A stretch of DNA of 44,577 bases from an uncultured bacterium (GTDB lineage: Bacteria; Cyanobacteriota; Vampirovibrionia; Gastranaerophilales; Gastranaerophilaceae). Positions within the stretch are counted from its first letter, which is position 1. Each line of letters begins with the position of its first letter. The notes under the pieces were generated by a model, which ran no database searches, was not told the DNA's origin, and saw nothing but the letters and a program-made list of their open reading frames with translations. The translations under genes were made by a program, and so were the position numbers. Shown one piece after another: positions 23,637-33,503 of this stretch. The stretch lies in NCBI GenBank assembly GCA_902766105.1, contig CACXCI010000010.1, forward strand, positions 1-44,577, given 5' to 3'.

Positions 23637-24184
23637 TTTTTAGTTATTTTTTCAATTTCTTCAACCGCACGCTCTACACTATCGTTTATTACTGTATAAT
23701 CATATTTTTGCGAGCGTTCAAGTTCGATTTTTACCTGAGCCAGACGTTTTTGAATAGTTGCTTCATCTTCGGTATGTCGACCTCTCAAACGTTTTTCAAG
23801 TTCTTCTACGCTGGGCGGTACAATAAATATTAGTATAGCTTCCGGCATTTTTGATTTAACTTGAAATGCTCCTTGTGTATCGATTTCCAAAACTACATTG
23901 TAGCCTTCGTCTAATTTTTGATTAATGTATTTTTTCTTTGTTCCGTAATAATTTCCGGCAAAATTTGCGTGTTCCAAAAATTTATCTTCTTTTATATTTT
24001 TTTCAAATTCATCATGTGTCAGGAAAAAATAATTAACTCCATCAACCTCACCTTGTCTTGGCTGTCTTGTTGTACAAGAAACAGACAAAACAAAATCGTT
24101 AGAATTTCTTTTCATAAACTCATTTATAACAGTGCCTTTTCCGACACCTGAGCAGCCTGATATGACGTATAATTTTTTATTCAT
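23633..24184 (-). CDS. gmk: Guanylate kinase
   Basis: Gmk phosphorylates GMP to GDP with ATP. The 183-residue protein has the P-loop SGCSGVGKGT (about 8-17), the GMP-binding blocks SCTTRQPRQGEVDGVNYFF and the lid region RLRGRHTEDE. I chose the ATG at 24184 (MNKKLYVISG) over an upstream in-frame TTG at 24202. It is divergent from groES across a 100-bp AT-rich spacer and heads the gmk-coaBC-nif3 transcript. Its stop codon lies in the foot of a REP-like hairpin, which may affect read-through or mRNA stability into coaBC. Confidence 0.93.
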   Translation of the reverse strand: MNKKLYVISGCSGVGKGTVINEFMKRNSNDFVLSVSCTTRQPRQGEVDGVNYFFLTHDEFEKNIKEDKFLEHANFAGNYYGTKKKYINQKLDEGYNVVLEIDTQGAFQVKSKMPEAILIFIVPPSVEELEKRLRGRHTEDEATIQKRLAQVKIELERSQKYDYTVINDSVERAVEEIEKITKK

Positions 24185-24201
24185 GAATAAATTATAACTC
24201 A

Positions 24202-24235
24202 AATAATTAATTTTTCCTTAAATTTATTAATTATT
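24202..24235. promoter_or_regulatory. Inverted repeat in the gmk/groES divergent region
   Basis: A perfect 10-bp inverted repeat, AATAATTAAT (24202-24211) and ATTAATTATT (24226-24235), with a 14-base spacer lies between gmk and groES. No CIRCE element (TTAGCACTC / GAGTGCTAA) is present in the groES upstream region, so HrcA control is not visible. The repeat is purely A/T, so chance is possible. A TATAAA at 24250-24255 may be the groES -10. Confidence 0.35.
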
Positions 24236-24284
24236 CATAAAAACTGTTATATAAATGTATTGTAAGTAGTAAAGGAGAGAAATT

Positions 24285-24569
24285 ATGATTAAACCATTAG
24301 GTGAAAGAATTGTTATCAAAGTTATAGAAGAAACAGAACAAACATCAGGTGGAATTTTCATCCCTGATAGTGCAAAAGAAAAACCTCAAAGAGGTGAGAT
24401 TGTTGCTGTTGGTCTTGGTAAATTGAATGATAAAGGCGAAAGAGAACCAATGGATGTTAAAGTTGGGGATATCGTACTTTACGCAAAATATGCAGGGACA
24501 GATGTTAAAGTTGATGGGGTTGAATATAAAATTTTATCAATAAAAGATGCTTTGGCAGTTATTGAATAG
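24285..24569 (+). CDS. groES: Co-chaperonin GroES
   Basis: The 94-residue protein is the lid of the GroEL folding chamber. It shows the standard sequence: [12 protein letters not shown], the mobile loop [46 protein letters not shown] and the closing [14 protein letters not shown]. Length and order are typical. An AAAGGAGAG ribosome binding site precedes the ATG. groEL follows after a 167-bp structured spacer, which is longer than usual for this operon. Confidence 0.97.
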   Translation: MIKPLGERIVIKVIEETEQTSGGIFIPDSAKEKPQRGEIVAVGLGKLNDKGEREPMDVKVGDIVLYAKYAGTDVKVDGVEYKILSIKDALAVIE

Positions 24570-24571
24570 AT

Positions 24572-26389
<1,818 letters not shown>

Positions 26390-26390
26390 C

Positions 26391-26501
26391 GGATTTTATG
26401 TAGGGCGCCGTGTTGCGTAGCAACCCAGCCCGTAAGGTGCGAGGTCAATTATAAATGGCAGCGTAGCGAAATGAATAGATTGACCTCGCTCAATAAAATC
26501 C
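26391..26501. other. Nested palindromic element of unknown nature
   Basis: An outer perfect 9-bp inverted repeat, GGATTTTAT (26391-26399) and ATAAAATCC (26493-26501), encloses an inner perfect 11-bp stem, GCGAGGTCAAT (26439-26449) and ATTGACCTCGC (26479-26489), plus a small GTTGC-GTA-GCAAC hairpin. It starts directly after the groEL stop and is richer in GC than its surroundings. The following 26502-26620 holds further short hairpins (TTTCACTAC/GTGGTGAAA, ATTTGT/ACAAAT). It could be a miniature mobile element or a structured RNA; I see no coding sense. Confidence 0.45.
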
Positions 26502-26625
26502 AAGACTATTCTCGTTCGCTTGGGGCGTTTCACTACTAACCGTGGTGAAATTTGTACGACAAATGCCCTCCTGTAGGTATAGCGTACGGCATTTTGCAAC
26601 CAAGCATAGCACTTATTAAACTATA

Positions 26626-26683
26626 AAAAGCGACTCTTTTGAATTCTGAATGTTACTCAGAATAACAAGGGAGTCGCTTTTGT
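26626..26683 (+). terminator. Two-tier terminator of groESL
   Basis: A perfect 11-bp stem, AAAAGCGACTC (26626-26636) with GAGTCGCTTTT (26671-26681), encloses a second stem, ATTCTGA / TCAGAAT (26643-26649, 26657-26663). The outer arm ends in TTTT. Its reverse-complement symmetry would also allow action on the other strand. Confidence 0.7.
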
Positions 26684-26770
26684 AAAGTTATATTAACAAA
26701 CAAGCAAGTTACGGTAAATTATTTAAAGCACAAATACTTTATATATATGGGATATATAAGGGGACAAATT

Positions 26771-27091
26771 ATGGTAACTTATAACAACTACGGTTTAAGA
26801 AATTTGCCATCTGTACATTGTGCAAGAGTAAATGTATGGAACAGACACGAAGCATACGCCCAAGGTGCAAGAGATTGTTTCTACAGAAATGTACCTCCGT
26901 CATTATATTCAGGTAATTTTATAGGATTTCCGGGTTGCGGATTTCCTCCAATCCCATTTCCGCCGGCGTATCCGGCATTTGGATGCTGCCCTGTAGTAAC
27001 ACCTTTTACAGGTTTTATCACAGGAAACATCATTGGGCAGGCTGTAGGTTCTCTTGTCGGTCTTTTCAGAGGTTTATTTTCAAAATCATAA
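26771..27091 (+). CDS. Small Pro/Gly/Cys-rich unknown protein
   Basis: I do not recognise this protein of about 106 residues. The ATG at 26771 is preferred because AAGGGG lies about 8 bases upstream; an in-frame ATG at 26747 has none. The centre is rich in Phe, Pro, Gly and Cys (GFPGCGFPPIPFPPAYPAF, then GCCP), and the C-terminus has GxxxG-like spacing in a hydrophobic helix (IIGQAVGSLVGLFRG) that could insert into or lie on a membrane. It is a single gene between two strong terminators, which suggests independent and possibly high expression. Confidence 0.65.
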   Translation: MVTYNNYGLRNLPSVHCARVNVWNRHEAYAQGARDCFYRNVPPSLYSGNFIGFPGCGFPPIPFPPAYPAFGCCPVVTPFTGFITGNIIGQAVGSLVGLFRGLFSKS

Positions 27092-27118
27092 TCATTAAGT
27101 ACAATCCATCTATATCTT

Positions 27119-27147
27119 AAAGGCAATTACATAATTGCCTTTATTTT
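27119..27147 (+). terminator. Intrinsic terminator after the Pro/Gly-rich gene
   Basis: A perfect 10-bp stem AAAGGCAATT / AATTGCCTTT with an ACAT loop is followed by ATTTTTAT. Confidence 0.8.
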
Positions 27148-27236
27148 TATAGATTACTTTTTTTGTTGTACAATATTTAGTATAAAAAATTTGATTTATG
27201 TTAGGAAGAATTTTTATAATACAGGGAGACTAAAAT

Positions 27237-27585
27237 ATGTTAGAAAACATATATATTCTGTAAAACAGACAGAAACTCATTCAGTGTACAAATTTTTTGG
27301 GATTAAACTATCTGTTCCAATCCATGTGCAAGAAGATACTCAAACTTTAATTGCTAATTTAGAAAAAAAATATGTATTACACAAAACAATTATGAGAAAG
27401 CGTTTTTGATTAATAACGGACGAAAGAGAGGATATGGAATTTTAGCTCAGGAATATGATGAAGAAACTTTTAACAAAATAAAAAACAGCTATTTTATACA
27501 AAAGCTTACATATAAAGATAAAAACGCAGAGAAAAATCCAAACAGCTACTATTGGCATATTGTTAATGAATATACAAATACCTGA
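27237..27585 (+). pseudogene. Internally deleted capsule glycosyltransferase
   Basis: A start (ATG at 27237 after GGGAG) opens an N-terminus like those of LicD-locus glycosyltransferases, but the frame shifts within ten codons. An open stretch (KQTETHSVYKFFGIKLSVP) then runs to a stop at 27409. In another frame the C-terminus continues from about 27385 to the TGA at 27583-27585 with YFIQKLTYKDK and NPNSYYWHIVNEY. These match the end of the intact glycosyltransferase at 31375 almost residue for residue (YFVQKLTYKDK, NPNSYYWHIVNEY). The catalytic middle, roughly 200 residues, is missing. An open frame from 27191 covers only the first part and is not a gene. Confidence 0.75.
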
Positions 27586-27671
27586 TTTAAAGGGCATAGC
27601 TTAACTTGACTTGATAATATATTAATGAGATTAATTACAAAGGATATTTATGTTAAGAAAAGGAGCAAAAA

Positions 27672-28379
27672 TTGACAACTATAGGATTAATTATAGCCGG
27701 CGGAGTGGGAGCGAGAATGCAACAGGCTATTCCCAAACAGTTTATGACAGTTTTTGATAAACCGATTATTGCTTATACAATGGAAAAATTTGAAAAACAT
27801 CCTGCAATTGATGTTATTGCAGTTGTTTGTCTGGATGGTTGGGATAATATCCTTGCAAGCTATGCAAAACAATATAATATTACTAAGTTAAAACATATTA
27901 TTCCCGCAGGCAAGGTTGGTCAAGAATCTATTAAAAACGGTATTTTTGAACTCGCAAAACATTATAGCGGGGATTCAATTGTACTTATTCACGATGCTAT
28001 AAGACCTAATATTTCAAAAGATGTTATATCAGAATGTATTGCAGTTACTAAACAAAACGGTAATGCAATTGTTTGTGTTCCATGCCAAGAAGCAATGCTT
28101 GAAACTCAAGACAAAATTTCCTCAACATCTTCATACCCGAGAGATAATCTAAAACGTACACAAACTCCACAAGGGTTCAAATTAGGAGTTATAAAAAAAG
28201 CACACGAAAAGGCTGCGGAACTCGGAATTACAAATTCTGTTGCAAGTTGCACTCTTATGATTGAAGTTGGAGAAAAAGTATTTTTCTCGACCGGTTCAGA
28301 AAAAAATATTAAACTTACAACTCCGGAAGATATCGAAATCTTTAAGGCTTTACTAAGAGGAGATTCCGGTGAGCAGTAA
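27672..28379 (+). CDS. IspD/TarI-type cytidylyltransferase
   Basis: The 235-residue enzyme transfers CMP to a sugar- or polyol-phosphate. It has the nucleotide-binding loop IIAGGVGARMQQAIPKQF near 6-23, IHDAIRPNI near 105, and KRTQTPQGF. It starts at TTG with AAGGAG six bases upstream. IspD (isoprenoid pathway) and TarI/Bcs1 (CDP-ribitol) cannot be told apart by motifs alone. The context points to CDP-polyol or CDP-sugar supply for a glycan: it overlaps the SDR gene by 11 bases and is followed by a pentulose-phosphate epimerase and LicD. A role in isoprenoid synthesis cannot be excluded. Confidence 0.8.
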   Translation: MTTIGLIIAGGVGARMQQAIPKQFMTVFDKPIIAYTMEKFEKHPAIDVIAVVCLDGWDNILASYAKQYNITKLKHIIPAGKVGQESIKNGIFELAKHYSGDSIVLIHDAIRPNISKDVISECIAVTKQNGNAIVCVPCQEAMLETQDKISSTSSYPRDNLKRTQTPQGFKLGVIKKAHEKAAELGITNSVASCTLMIEVGEKVFFSTGSEKNIKLTTPEDIEIFKALLRGDSGEQ

Positions 28380-29409
28380 TTTATTTATTGAAGAATATTC
28401 TAATATAATTTCGATTTTGAATACTGATATTCAAAAGTTAAAAAATAAATCTGTTTTGATAACAGGTGCAAATGGACTTATAGGTTCATATATTGTAGAT
28501 TTTTTGCAATACCTGAATAATACACAGGATATGAATATTAAAATATATGCAATGTCACGTTCTGCAGAAAAATTATTGAAACGATTTGGGCAAAACAGCA
28601 ATCTCAATATAGTAGAACAAGATCTTAACGAACCTATTAAACAGGAAGTTCCATGTGATTATATAATTCATGCCGCAAGTAATGCTCATCCAAGAGCTTT
28701 TTCTCAAGATCCTGTTGGCACAATGAAAACAAATCTTCTTGGAACAATGAATTTACTAGAGATTGCAGTAAAAAACAATGCAAAATTTTTGTATATTTCT
28801 TCCGGTGAAATTTATGGAAATAATATTGACCATAATTTTACAGAAGCTGATTTAGGAATTGTTGATACAAAAATTTCGCGTTCTTGTTATCCGGAATCAA
28901 AAAGAGCCGCCGAAACCTTATGTATGGCTTATAACAGCCAATATGGAATAGAGGTTAATGTTGCAAGACTCTGCTACGTGTATGGCGGAACTATTACAGA
29001 TACAAATTCAAGAGCTGATGCACAATTTTTGCGAAATGCCGTAAACAGCGAAGATATTGTTATGAAAAGTGAAGGTTTGCAAAGAAGAACTTATTGTTAT
29101 GTTGCAGATGCTGTTAGTGCAATTTTGACAATTTTGCTAAGAGGCAAGAGTCCTGAGGTGTATAATGTAGCAAATCCTAATTCTATAGTTTCAGTTAGAG
29201 AATATGCTCAAACATTAGCAGATATATCAGGAGTACAATTAAAATTTGAGCTGCCTGACACAATTGAAGCAAAAGGATATTCAAAACCTGCAGATTCAAT
29301 TTTAGATAGTTCAAAACTAACGATATTGGATTGGCATGCTATTTATGATATAAGACAAGGACTTGATAGAACATATAAAATAAAGAAAGAGAATTTAGTA
29401 CTATGCTAG
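28369..29409 (+). CDS. Extended SDR: NAD-dependent sugar epimerase/dehydratase/reductase
   Basis: The 346-residue protein is an extended short-chain dehydrogenase. It has the Rossmann motif TGANGLIGSY (G33, G36, G39), a catalytic Ser in YISSGEIYG (S144/S145), and Tyr174-x3-Lys178 in CYPESKR. This family modifies nucleotide sugars; the exact reaction cannot be read from the motifs. It starts at GTG, with GAGGAG upstream inside the previous gene, and overlaps the next gene by seven bases, so cytidylyltransferase, SDR and epimerase are translated as a coupled unit. In this cassette it may oxidise, epimerise or reduce the CDP-linked or phosphorylated pentose. Confidence 0.8.
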   Translation: MSSNLFIEEYSNIISILNTDIQKLKNKSVLITGANGLIGSYIVDFLQYLNNTQDMNIKIYAMSRSAEKLLKRFGQNSNLNIVEQDLNEPIKQEVPCDYIIHAASNAHPRAFSQDPVGTMKTNLLGTMNLLEIAVKNNAKFLYISSGEIYGNNIDHNFTEADLGIVDTKISRSCYPESKRAAETLCMAYNSQYGIEVNVARLCYVYGGTITDTNSRADAQFLRNAVNSEDIVMKSEGLQRRTYCYVADAVSAILTILLRGKSPEVYNVANPNSIVSVREYAQTLADISGVQLKFELPDTIEAKGYSKPADSILDSSKLTILDWHAIYDIRQGLDRTYKIKKENLVLC

Positions 29410-30098
29410 AAGATTTGAAGCAAAAAGTTTATGATGCAAATATGATGCTTGTTAAGCACAATCTTGTAATATTTACTTGGGGCAATGTATCAGGCAAAAG
29501 TGATGATGGTAAATATATCGCAATCAAACCTTCAGGTGTAGATTATTATAAGTTGCGAGCAGAAGATATAGTTATATTAGATACAAACGGTAATATCGTT
29601 GAAGGTAATTTGAATCCTTCATCAGATACCCCTACTCATATAGAATTGTATAAAGCATTTCCAAGTATAAAGGGAGTTTGTCATACTCATTCAAATTATG
29701 CAACATCTTTTGCACAAGCCGGAAAAGCAATAGAGGCTTTTGGTACAACTCATGCAGATTATTTCTATGGAGATATTCCTTGCACAAGAACTTTAACGGA
29801 AGAAGAAACTATATCTGATTACGAAAAAAATACCGGTAAAGTCATTGTTGAAACTTTTAATGATATTGACTACGAGCAAATCCCCGGTGTTTTGGTAAAA
29901 CAACATGGGGTATTCTCTTGGGGAAATAGTCCTTATAAATCTGTATATAATGCTGTAGTAATGGAAGAATTGGCAAAAATGAATTATCAAACATTAATGT
30001 TGAATGATTTGAATAATCTTCCTCAATATACACTAGATAAGCATTATTTGAGAAAACATGGTAAAAATGCTTATTACGGACAAAAGGTTTCTATATAA
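29403..30098 (+). CDS. L-ribulose-5-phosphate 4-epimerase (AraD/UlaF/SgbE type)
   Basis: The 231-residue protein is a close match to AraD-type class II aldolase-fold epimerases, which interconvert L-ribulose-5-P and D-xylulose-5-P. Visible motifs are TWGNVSG, IKPSGVDY, PSSDTPTH, the Zn ligands in CHTHSN (H94, H96) and KQHG (H168), GTTHADYFYG with the catalytic Asp119, and the signature end DKHYLRKHGKNAYYGQ with its Tyr. Length equals the family standard. No arabinose or ascorbate catabolic genes are nearby. It is fused by overlap to a cytidylyltransferase-SDR pair and lies before LicD, so a biosynthetic role in making an unusual pentose for a glycan is likely. Confidence 0.88.
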   Translation: MLEDLKQKVYDANMMLVKHNLVIFTWGNVSGKSDDGKYIAIKPSGVDYYKLRAEDIVILDTNGNIVEGNLNPSSDTPTHIELYKAFPSIKGVCHTHSNYATSFAQAGKAIEAFGTTHADYFYGDIPCTRTLTEEETISDYEKNTGKVIVETFNDIDYEQIPGVLVKQHGVFSWGNSPYKSVYNAVVMEELAKMNYQTLMLNDLNNLPQYTLDKHYLRKHGKNAYYGQKVSI

Positions 30099-30268
30099 TA
30101 CTTTAATGTTGATATTTTTATTGTATAATTATTCTTGTAAAAGAATAAATTATTTGTGTTAAGAAATTAATATGTTAAGAAGATATCTAAATATTGTGCG
30201 TGTCATTTTAGTTATTTCTATTAATTACGACATAAAATAATTTAAATTATTAATAGGAAGGGGTATAA

Positions 30269-31360
30269 ATGCAAGATATAAGCATTAATATTGAAGATAT
30301 AAAGCACTTTTTTTGTAAAAAAGAAAGAGAAAACGGAATAATAAAAAAACGTATATTAGGCGTAACATTACGATATGTCAGAGGAAGTAAATATAATCGT
30401 TTGGTAAATTTTTTGAAATATGTTCAGCCATATACAAAAAGAGATTTAACCGGTTATATTAAAGATTTTGAAAAAATTTCAAAAACGGAACATACGTCTG
30501 CAAAAGCATATGAAAAAGCATTAGCAATTGTAAGTGAAATTTCAGCAGAAATAAATCCTTCTGATTTTGCTCCGGTAAGCGGCAAATTTAGAGATTTTCA
30601 AATGAAAGTTTTGGATTTTGCAAAAGAAGTGGTTGAAGACATTGAGAAAAATACTGATATTAAATTTTGGCTTGATGGTGGCAGCCTTTTAGGTGCAATA
30701 AGACATAAAGGCTTTATTCCTTGGGATGATGATATGGATTTTGCAGCACTAAGACCGGACTATGAAAAATTAATAAAATATTTATCCGAAAAATACATTT
30801 ATGTAGATTCATCAGATTGGATAATTGGTAAGTATCCACAGCATGTAAAAGAATGTGTTGAGAAATACCCAAATGAGATTGTTGTTTTTTGGAATGTTGA
30901 TTCATTCAAATGTGTTAGGGGAACAATTGATGAATTTTATATTTTAGACTTTTTTGCGTGGGATTGTTTTAATCCTGTGCATAATGTTGTAACCTTGCAA
31001 GAATATTCAGATAAAATTAAAGCACAAGTAAAAGAACTTAAAAAGAAGAAAAAGACATATAAAGAGCTTCATGATTTATTTTATTCGGAAATTAATAAAG
31101 GTGTGGATATAGTAAAAGATAGCGATTCCATAAATATTGGAATAGATAACCATGGTTTTGTGGCTTATTCAACAAAGGATATAGTCAGAAAAAGTGAGAT
31201 ATATCCGTTGCAGCGCATGAAGTTTGAAGATTGGGAATTCAATGCTCCAAATAACACAAATGCTTATCTGAGAGCTATTTATAATAATTATAATAAGCTT
31301 CCGGCAAACGGAATAGCAGGTTACCATGTAAACTCAAAACAGCTTGATTCTGAGTTTTAA
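30269..31360 (+). CDS. LicD family phosphotransferase
   Basis: The 363-residue protein has the LicD core at about 133-157: KFWLDGGSLLGAIRHKGF followed by PWDDDMDF, the nucleotidyltransferase-fold metal site. LicD proteins move a phosphorylated group from a CDP-linked donor (such as CDP-choline) onto a glycan. The related eukaryotic fukutin and FKRP use CDP-ribitol, which is made by an IspD homologue. The IspD-like gene three genes upstream fits such a CDP-polyol donor better than choline, as no licA/licC-type choline genes are seen. A 170-bp spacer with its own TATAAT (30124-30129) precedes the gene, with AGGAAGGGG as ribosome binding site. Confidence 0.88.
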   Translation: MQDISINIEDIKHFFCKKERENGIIKKRILGVTLRYVRGSKYNRLVNFLKYVQPYTKRDLTGYIKDFEKISKTEHTSAKAYEKALAIVSEISAEINPSDFAPVSGKFRDFQMKVLDFAKEVVEDIEKNTDIKFWLDGGSLLGAIRHKGFIPWDDDMDFAALRPDYEKLIKYLSEKYIYVDSSDWIIGKYPQHVKECVEKYPNEIVVFWNVDSFKCVRGTIDEFYILDFFAWDCFNPVHNVVTLQEYSDKIKAQVKELKKKKKTYKELHDLFYSEINKGVDIVKDSDSINIGIDNHGFVAYSTKDIVRKSEIYPLQRMKFEDWEFNAPNNTNAYLRAIYNNYNKLPANGIAGYHVNSKQLDSEF

Positions 31361-31374
31361 GGGGGGTATGTAAA

Positions 31375-32439
31375 TTGTTTTTTTGTATCAAGCGTGAACA
31401 AAATCATATAATATTTGAAATATTTAAATTGCGATTCAAGTTTAAAGAAAATGACAAGCTAAAAGCCATATATAAAAGATTTTGGGCAAATAAATATGAG
31501 TATATAATAAAAAGTAATACTTTGGAAAAAAGCTTTGAAATTATGTACAGTAATAACAATCATAAAGATATTTATAGCTTTTTTGAGAGTAAATATGGTT
31601 CTCAAAAAGCTAATGATTTAATGCTTAAAGAATACATAAGAAAAGTACCTCTACTTGTAAAAGAAGAGATGGTAAAGTTAGAAGCTAAAGATATAGATCA
31701 ACCTTCTGATTATGTATGGACTATGTGGCTTCAAGAAAATCCACCTCAAATCGTTCAGGCATGTTTGAATTCTATAAAAAGAATTTATCCGAATTTAATA
31801 ATTATAACAGAAGCTAATATAAAAAATTATATAGAAATTCCGGAATATATAAAAATGCGACTAGATAAAAAGGAAATGTCTTGTGCTCATTTTTCTGATT
31901 GGGTGAGGTCTGTGCTGCTAGATAATTATGGTGGTCTTTGGTTAGATGCTACGCTATTATTAACTCAACCGATTCCCGATGATTTAAAAAATAGCTCATT
32001 TAATATTTTGCGTGCAAAAAGAGGGGGAATTTCAAATTGGTTAATTAAAAGCAACAAAAATAATTATCTAATAAAATCATTAAGAATATATTTGGAAGAA
32101 TATTGGAAAAATGAAGATTTTCATTTTAATTACTTTATGTTTCACCAATTTTTTGTAAGGTATGTAAAACAAGATGAAACAGCAAAAAAAATATATGAAA
32201 ATACAAAATTTTTTGACAACAAACCTGCATTTATGATGTGCAATCAATCTTTTCGTAACGGATATGGTCATTTAGGCGAAGATTATGAAGAAGAATATTA
32301 CAGCAAAGTAAAAGAAAGTTATTTTGTACAAAAATTAACCTATAAAGACAAAGCTGCAGCATCAAATCCAAACAGCTACTATTGGCATATTGTAAATGAA
32401 TATGTTAAAGATGAGGAAATTCAACATGCCAAAAGTTAG
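31375..32439 (+). CDS. Capsular polysaccharide glycosyltransferase (GT32-like, DXD)
   Basis: The 354-residue enzyme shows YVWTMWLQENPPQIVQACLNS, then SDWVRSVLLDNYGGLWLDATLL, the Y-G-G-x-W-x-D motif of sugar-binding DXD glycosyltransferases common in capsule loci. The N-terminus FKLRFKFKEN is a typical locus-specific lead. It starts at TTG eight bases after GGGGGG. Its last 60 residues are closely similar to the truncated pseudogene at 27237-27585. The stop overlaps the start of the next GT2 gene by 14 bases. It presumably extends the same surface glycan that LicD decorates. Confidence 0.82.
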   Translation: MFFCIKREQNHIIFEIFKLRFKFKENDKLKAIYKRFWANKYEYIIKSNTLEKSFEIMYSNNNHKDIYSFFESKYGSQKANDLMLKEYIRKVPLLVKEEMVKLEAKDIDQPSDYVWTMWLQENPPQIVQACLNSIKRIYPNLIIITEANIKNYIEIPEYIKMRLDKKEMSCAHFSDWVRSVLLDNYGGLWLDATLLLTQPIPDDLKNSSFNILRAKRGGISNWLIKSNKNNYLIKSLRIYLEEYWKNEDFHFNYFMFHQFFVRYVKQDETAKKIYENTKFFDNKPAFMMCNQSFRNGYGHLGEDYEEEYYSKVKESYFVQKLTYKDKAAASNPNSYYWHIVNEYVKDEEIQHAKS

Positions 32440-33499
32440 TGTTATTATACCTGTTTATAATGTTGAAAAATATTTAAGACAGAGTTTGGATAGTGTGATA
32501 AACCAAACCTTAAGAGATATTGAAATTATTTGTGTAGATGATGGTTCTACAGACAATTCATATGCAATTTTACAAGAATATGCCTCTAAAGATGATAGGT
32601 TTGTTTTGTTGAAGCAGGAAACTAATCAGGGTACAGGAGCAGCAAGAAATAGGGCTGTAAATGTTGCAAAAGGTGATTGTATCATGTTTTTGGATTCTGA
32701 TGATTGGCTGGAACTTGATGCATGTGAAGTTGCATATAATAAAATAAATTCTCAAAACACTGATATTGCTATATTCCCTCATAATAGATTTGATGAGGAA
32801 ACTGGAGAATGTAAAACTGTTTTAAATAGGGTTAAGCCATTTATAAATGCTGATGGTTCAAAAATAATATTAGATAACCTTAAAAATAATTTTATTGTTA
32901 CAGCTTATCTTTGGGGATTGATATATAAACGGGATTTTGTTCTTGCACATAATATAAAATGTTCTAAAAATAGAATTTATGAAGATCAGCCATTTTTCAT
33001 GAGTGCGATGATATGGGCTAAAGACATTTCATATATTGAAAAGCCTTTGTATAATTACAGAGTTAGAGCAGGCTCTTCGACTTTTATTTCAGAAAAAAAA
33101 TACAAAGAACTATATAATGTCAAAAAGATTATATTTGAAGAAATAAAAAAATGCCCTCAAATAAGCAGAAATAAACTAAATGCTCTATATACTCATACAG
33201 TAAAATCTGCATTATTCTGGTACAATAAAAACGAAAATGAAAATATCATAAAAGACTTTTATAACTATGTTCATAAAATTTTAAAAATGATAGATAAAAA
33301 CTATCTCAGAACTGTTGCGCTAAAAAGATTAAAACTTGAAAAATTTACACAATTTGAAACTATGCGAAGCTATAATTATACGCAATATCAAATTATACAA
33401 TTTTTACAAGAAAAAAACATACTCAATATCAGCTATATTGACAAATACAAACGTAAACAATTATCATTTTGCGGAATTAAAATTAAACATAAATTATAA
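32426..33499 (+). CDS. GT2 family glycosyltransferase
   Basis: The 357-residue enzyme begins MPKVSVIIPVYNVEKYL; I chose this ATG because GAGGAAAT lies just upstream, while an ATG at 32396 falls inside the preceding gene. CVDDGSTDNS (near 37) and FLDSDDW (near 88) give the GT-A nucleotide-sugar and metal sites. A helical C-terminal part follows. It is paralogous to the GT2 at 19923. It ends the plus-strand glycan locus and converges on cysE with a 4-base gap. Confidence 0.9.
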   Translation: MPKVSVIIPVYNVEKYLRQSLDSVINQTLRDIEIICVDDGSTDNSYAILQEYASKDDRFVLLKQETNQGTGAARNRAVNVAKGDCIMFLDSDDWLELDACEVAYNKINSQNTDIAIFPHNRFDEETGECKTVLNRVKPFINADGSKIILDNLKNNFIVTAYLWGLIYKRDFVLAHNIKCSKNRIYEDQPFFMSAMIWAKDISYIEKPLYNYRVRAGSSTFISEKKYKELYNVKKIIFEEIKKCPQISRNKLNALYTHTVKSALFWYNKNENENIIKDFYNYVHKILKMIDKNYLRTVALKRLKLEKFTQFETMRSYNYTQYQIIQFLQEKNILNISYIDKYKRKQLSFCGIKIKHKL

Positions 33500-33503
33500 A
33501 AGA

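Noticed and set aside
27191-27409. 72-codon open frame as a real small gene
   Set aside because: Its sequence is the N-terminal part of a broken glycosyltransferase whose C-terminus continues in another frame, so it is annotated as a pseudogene.
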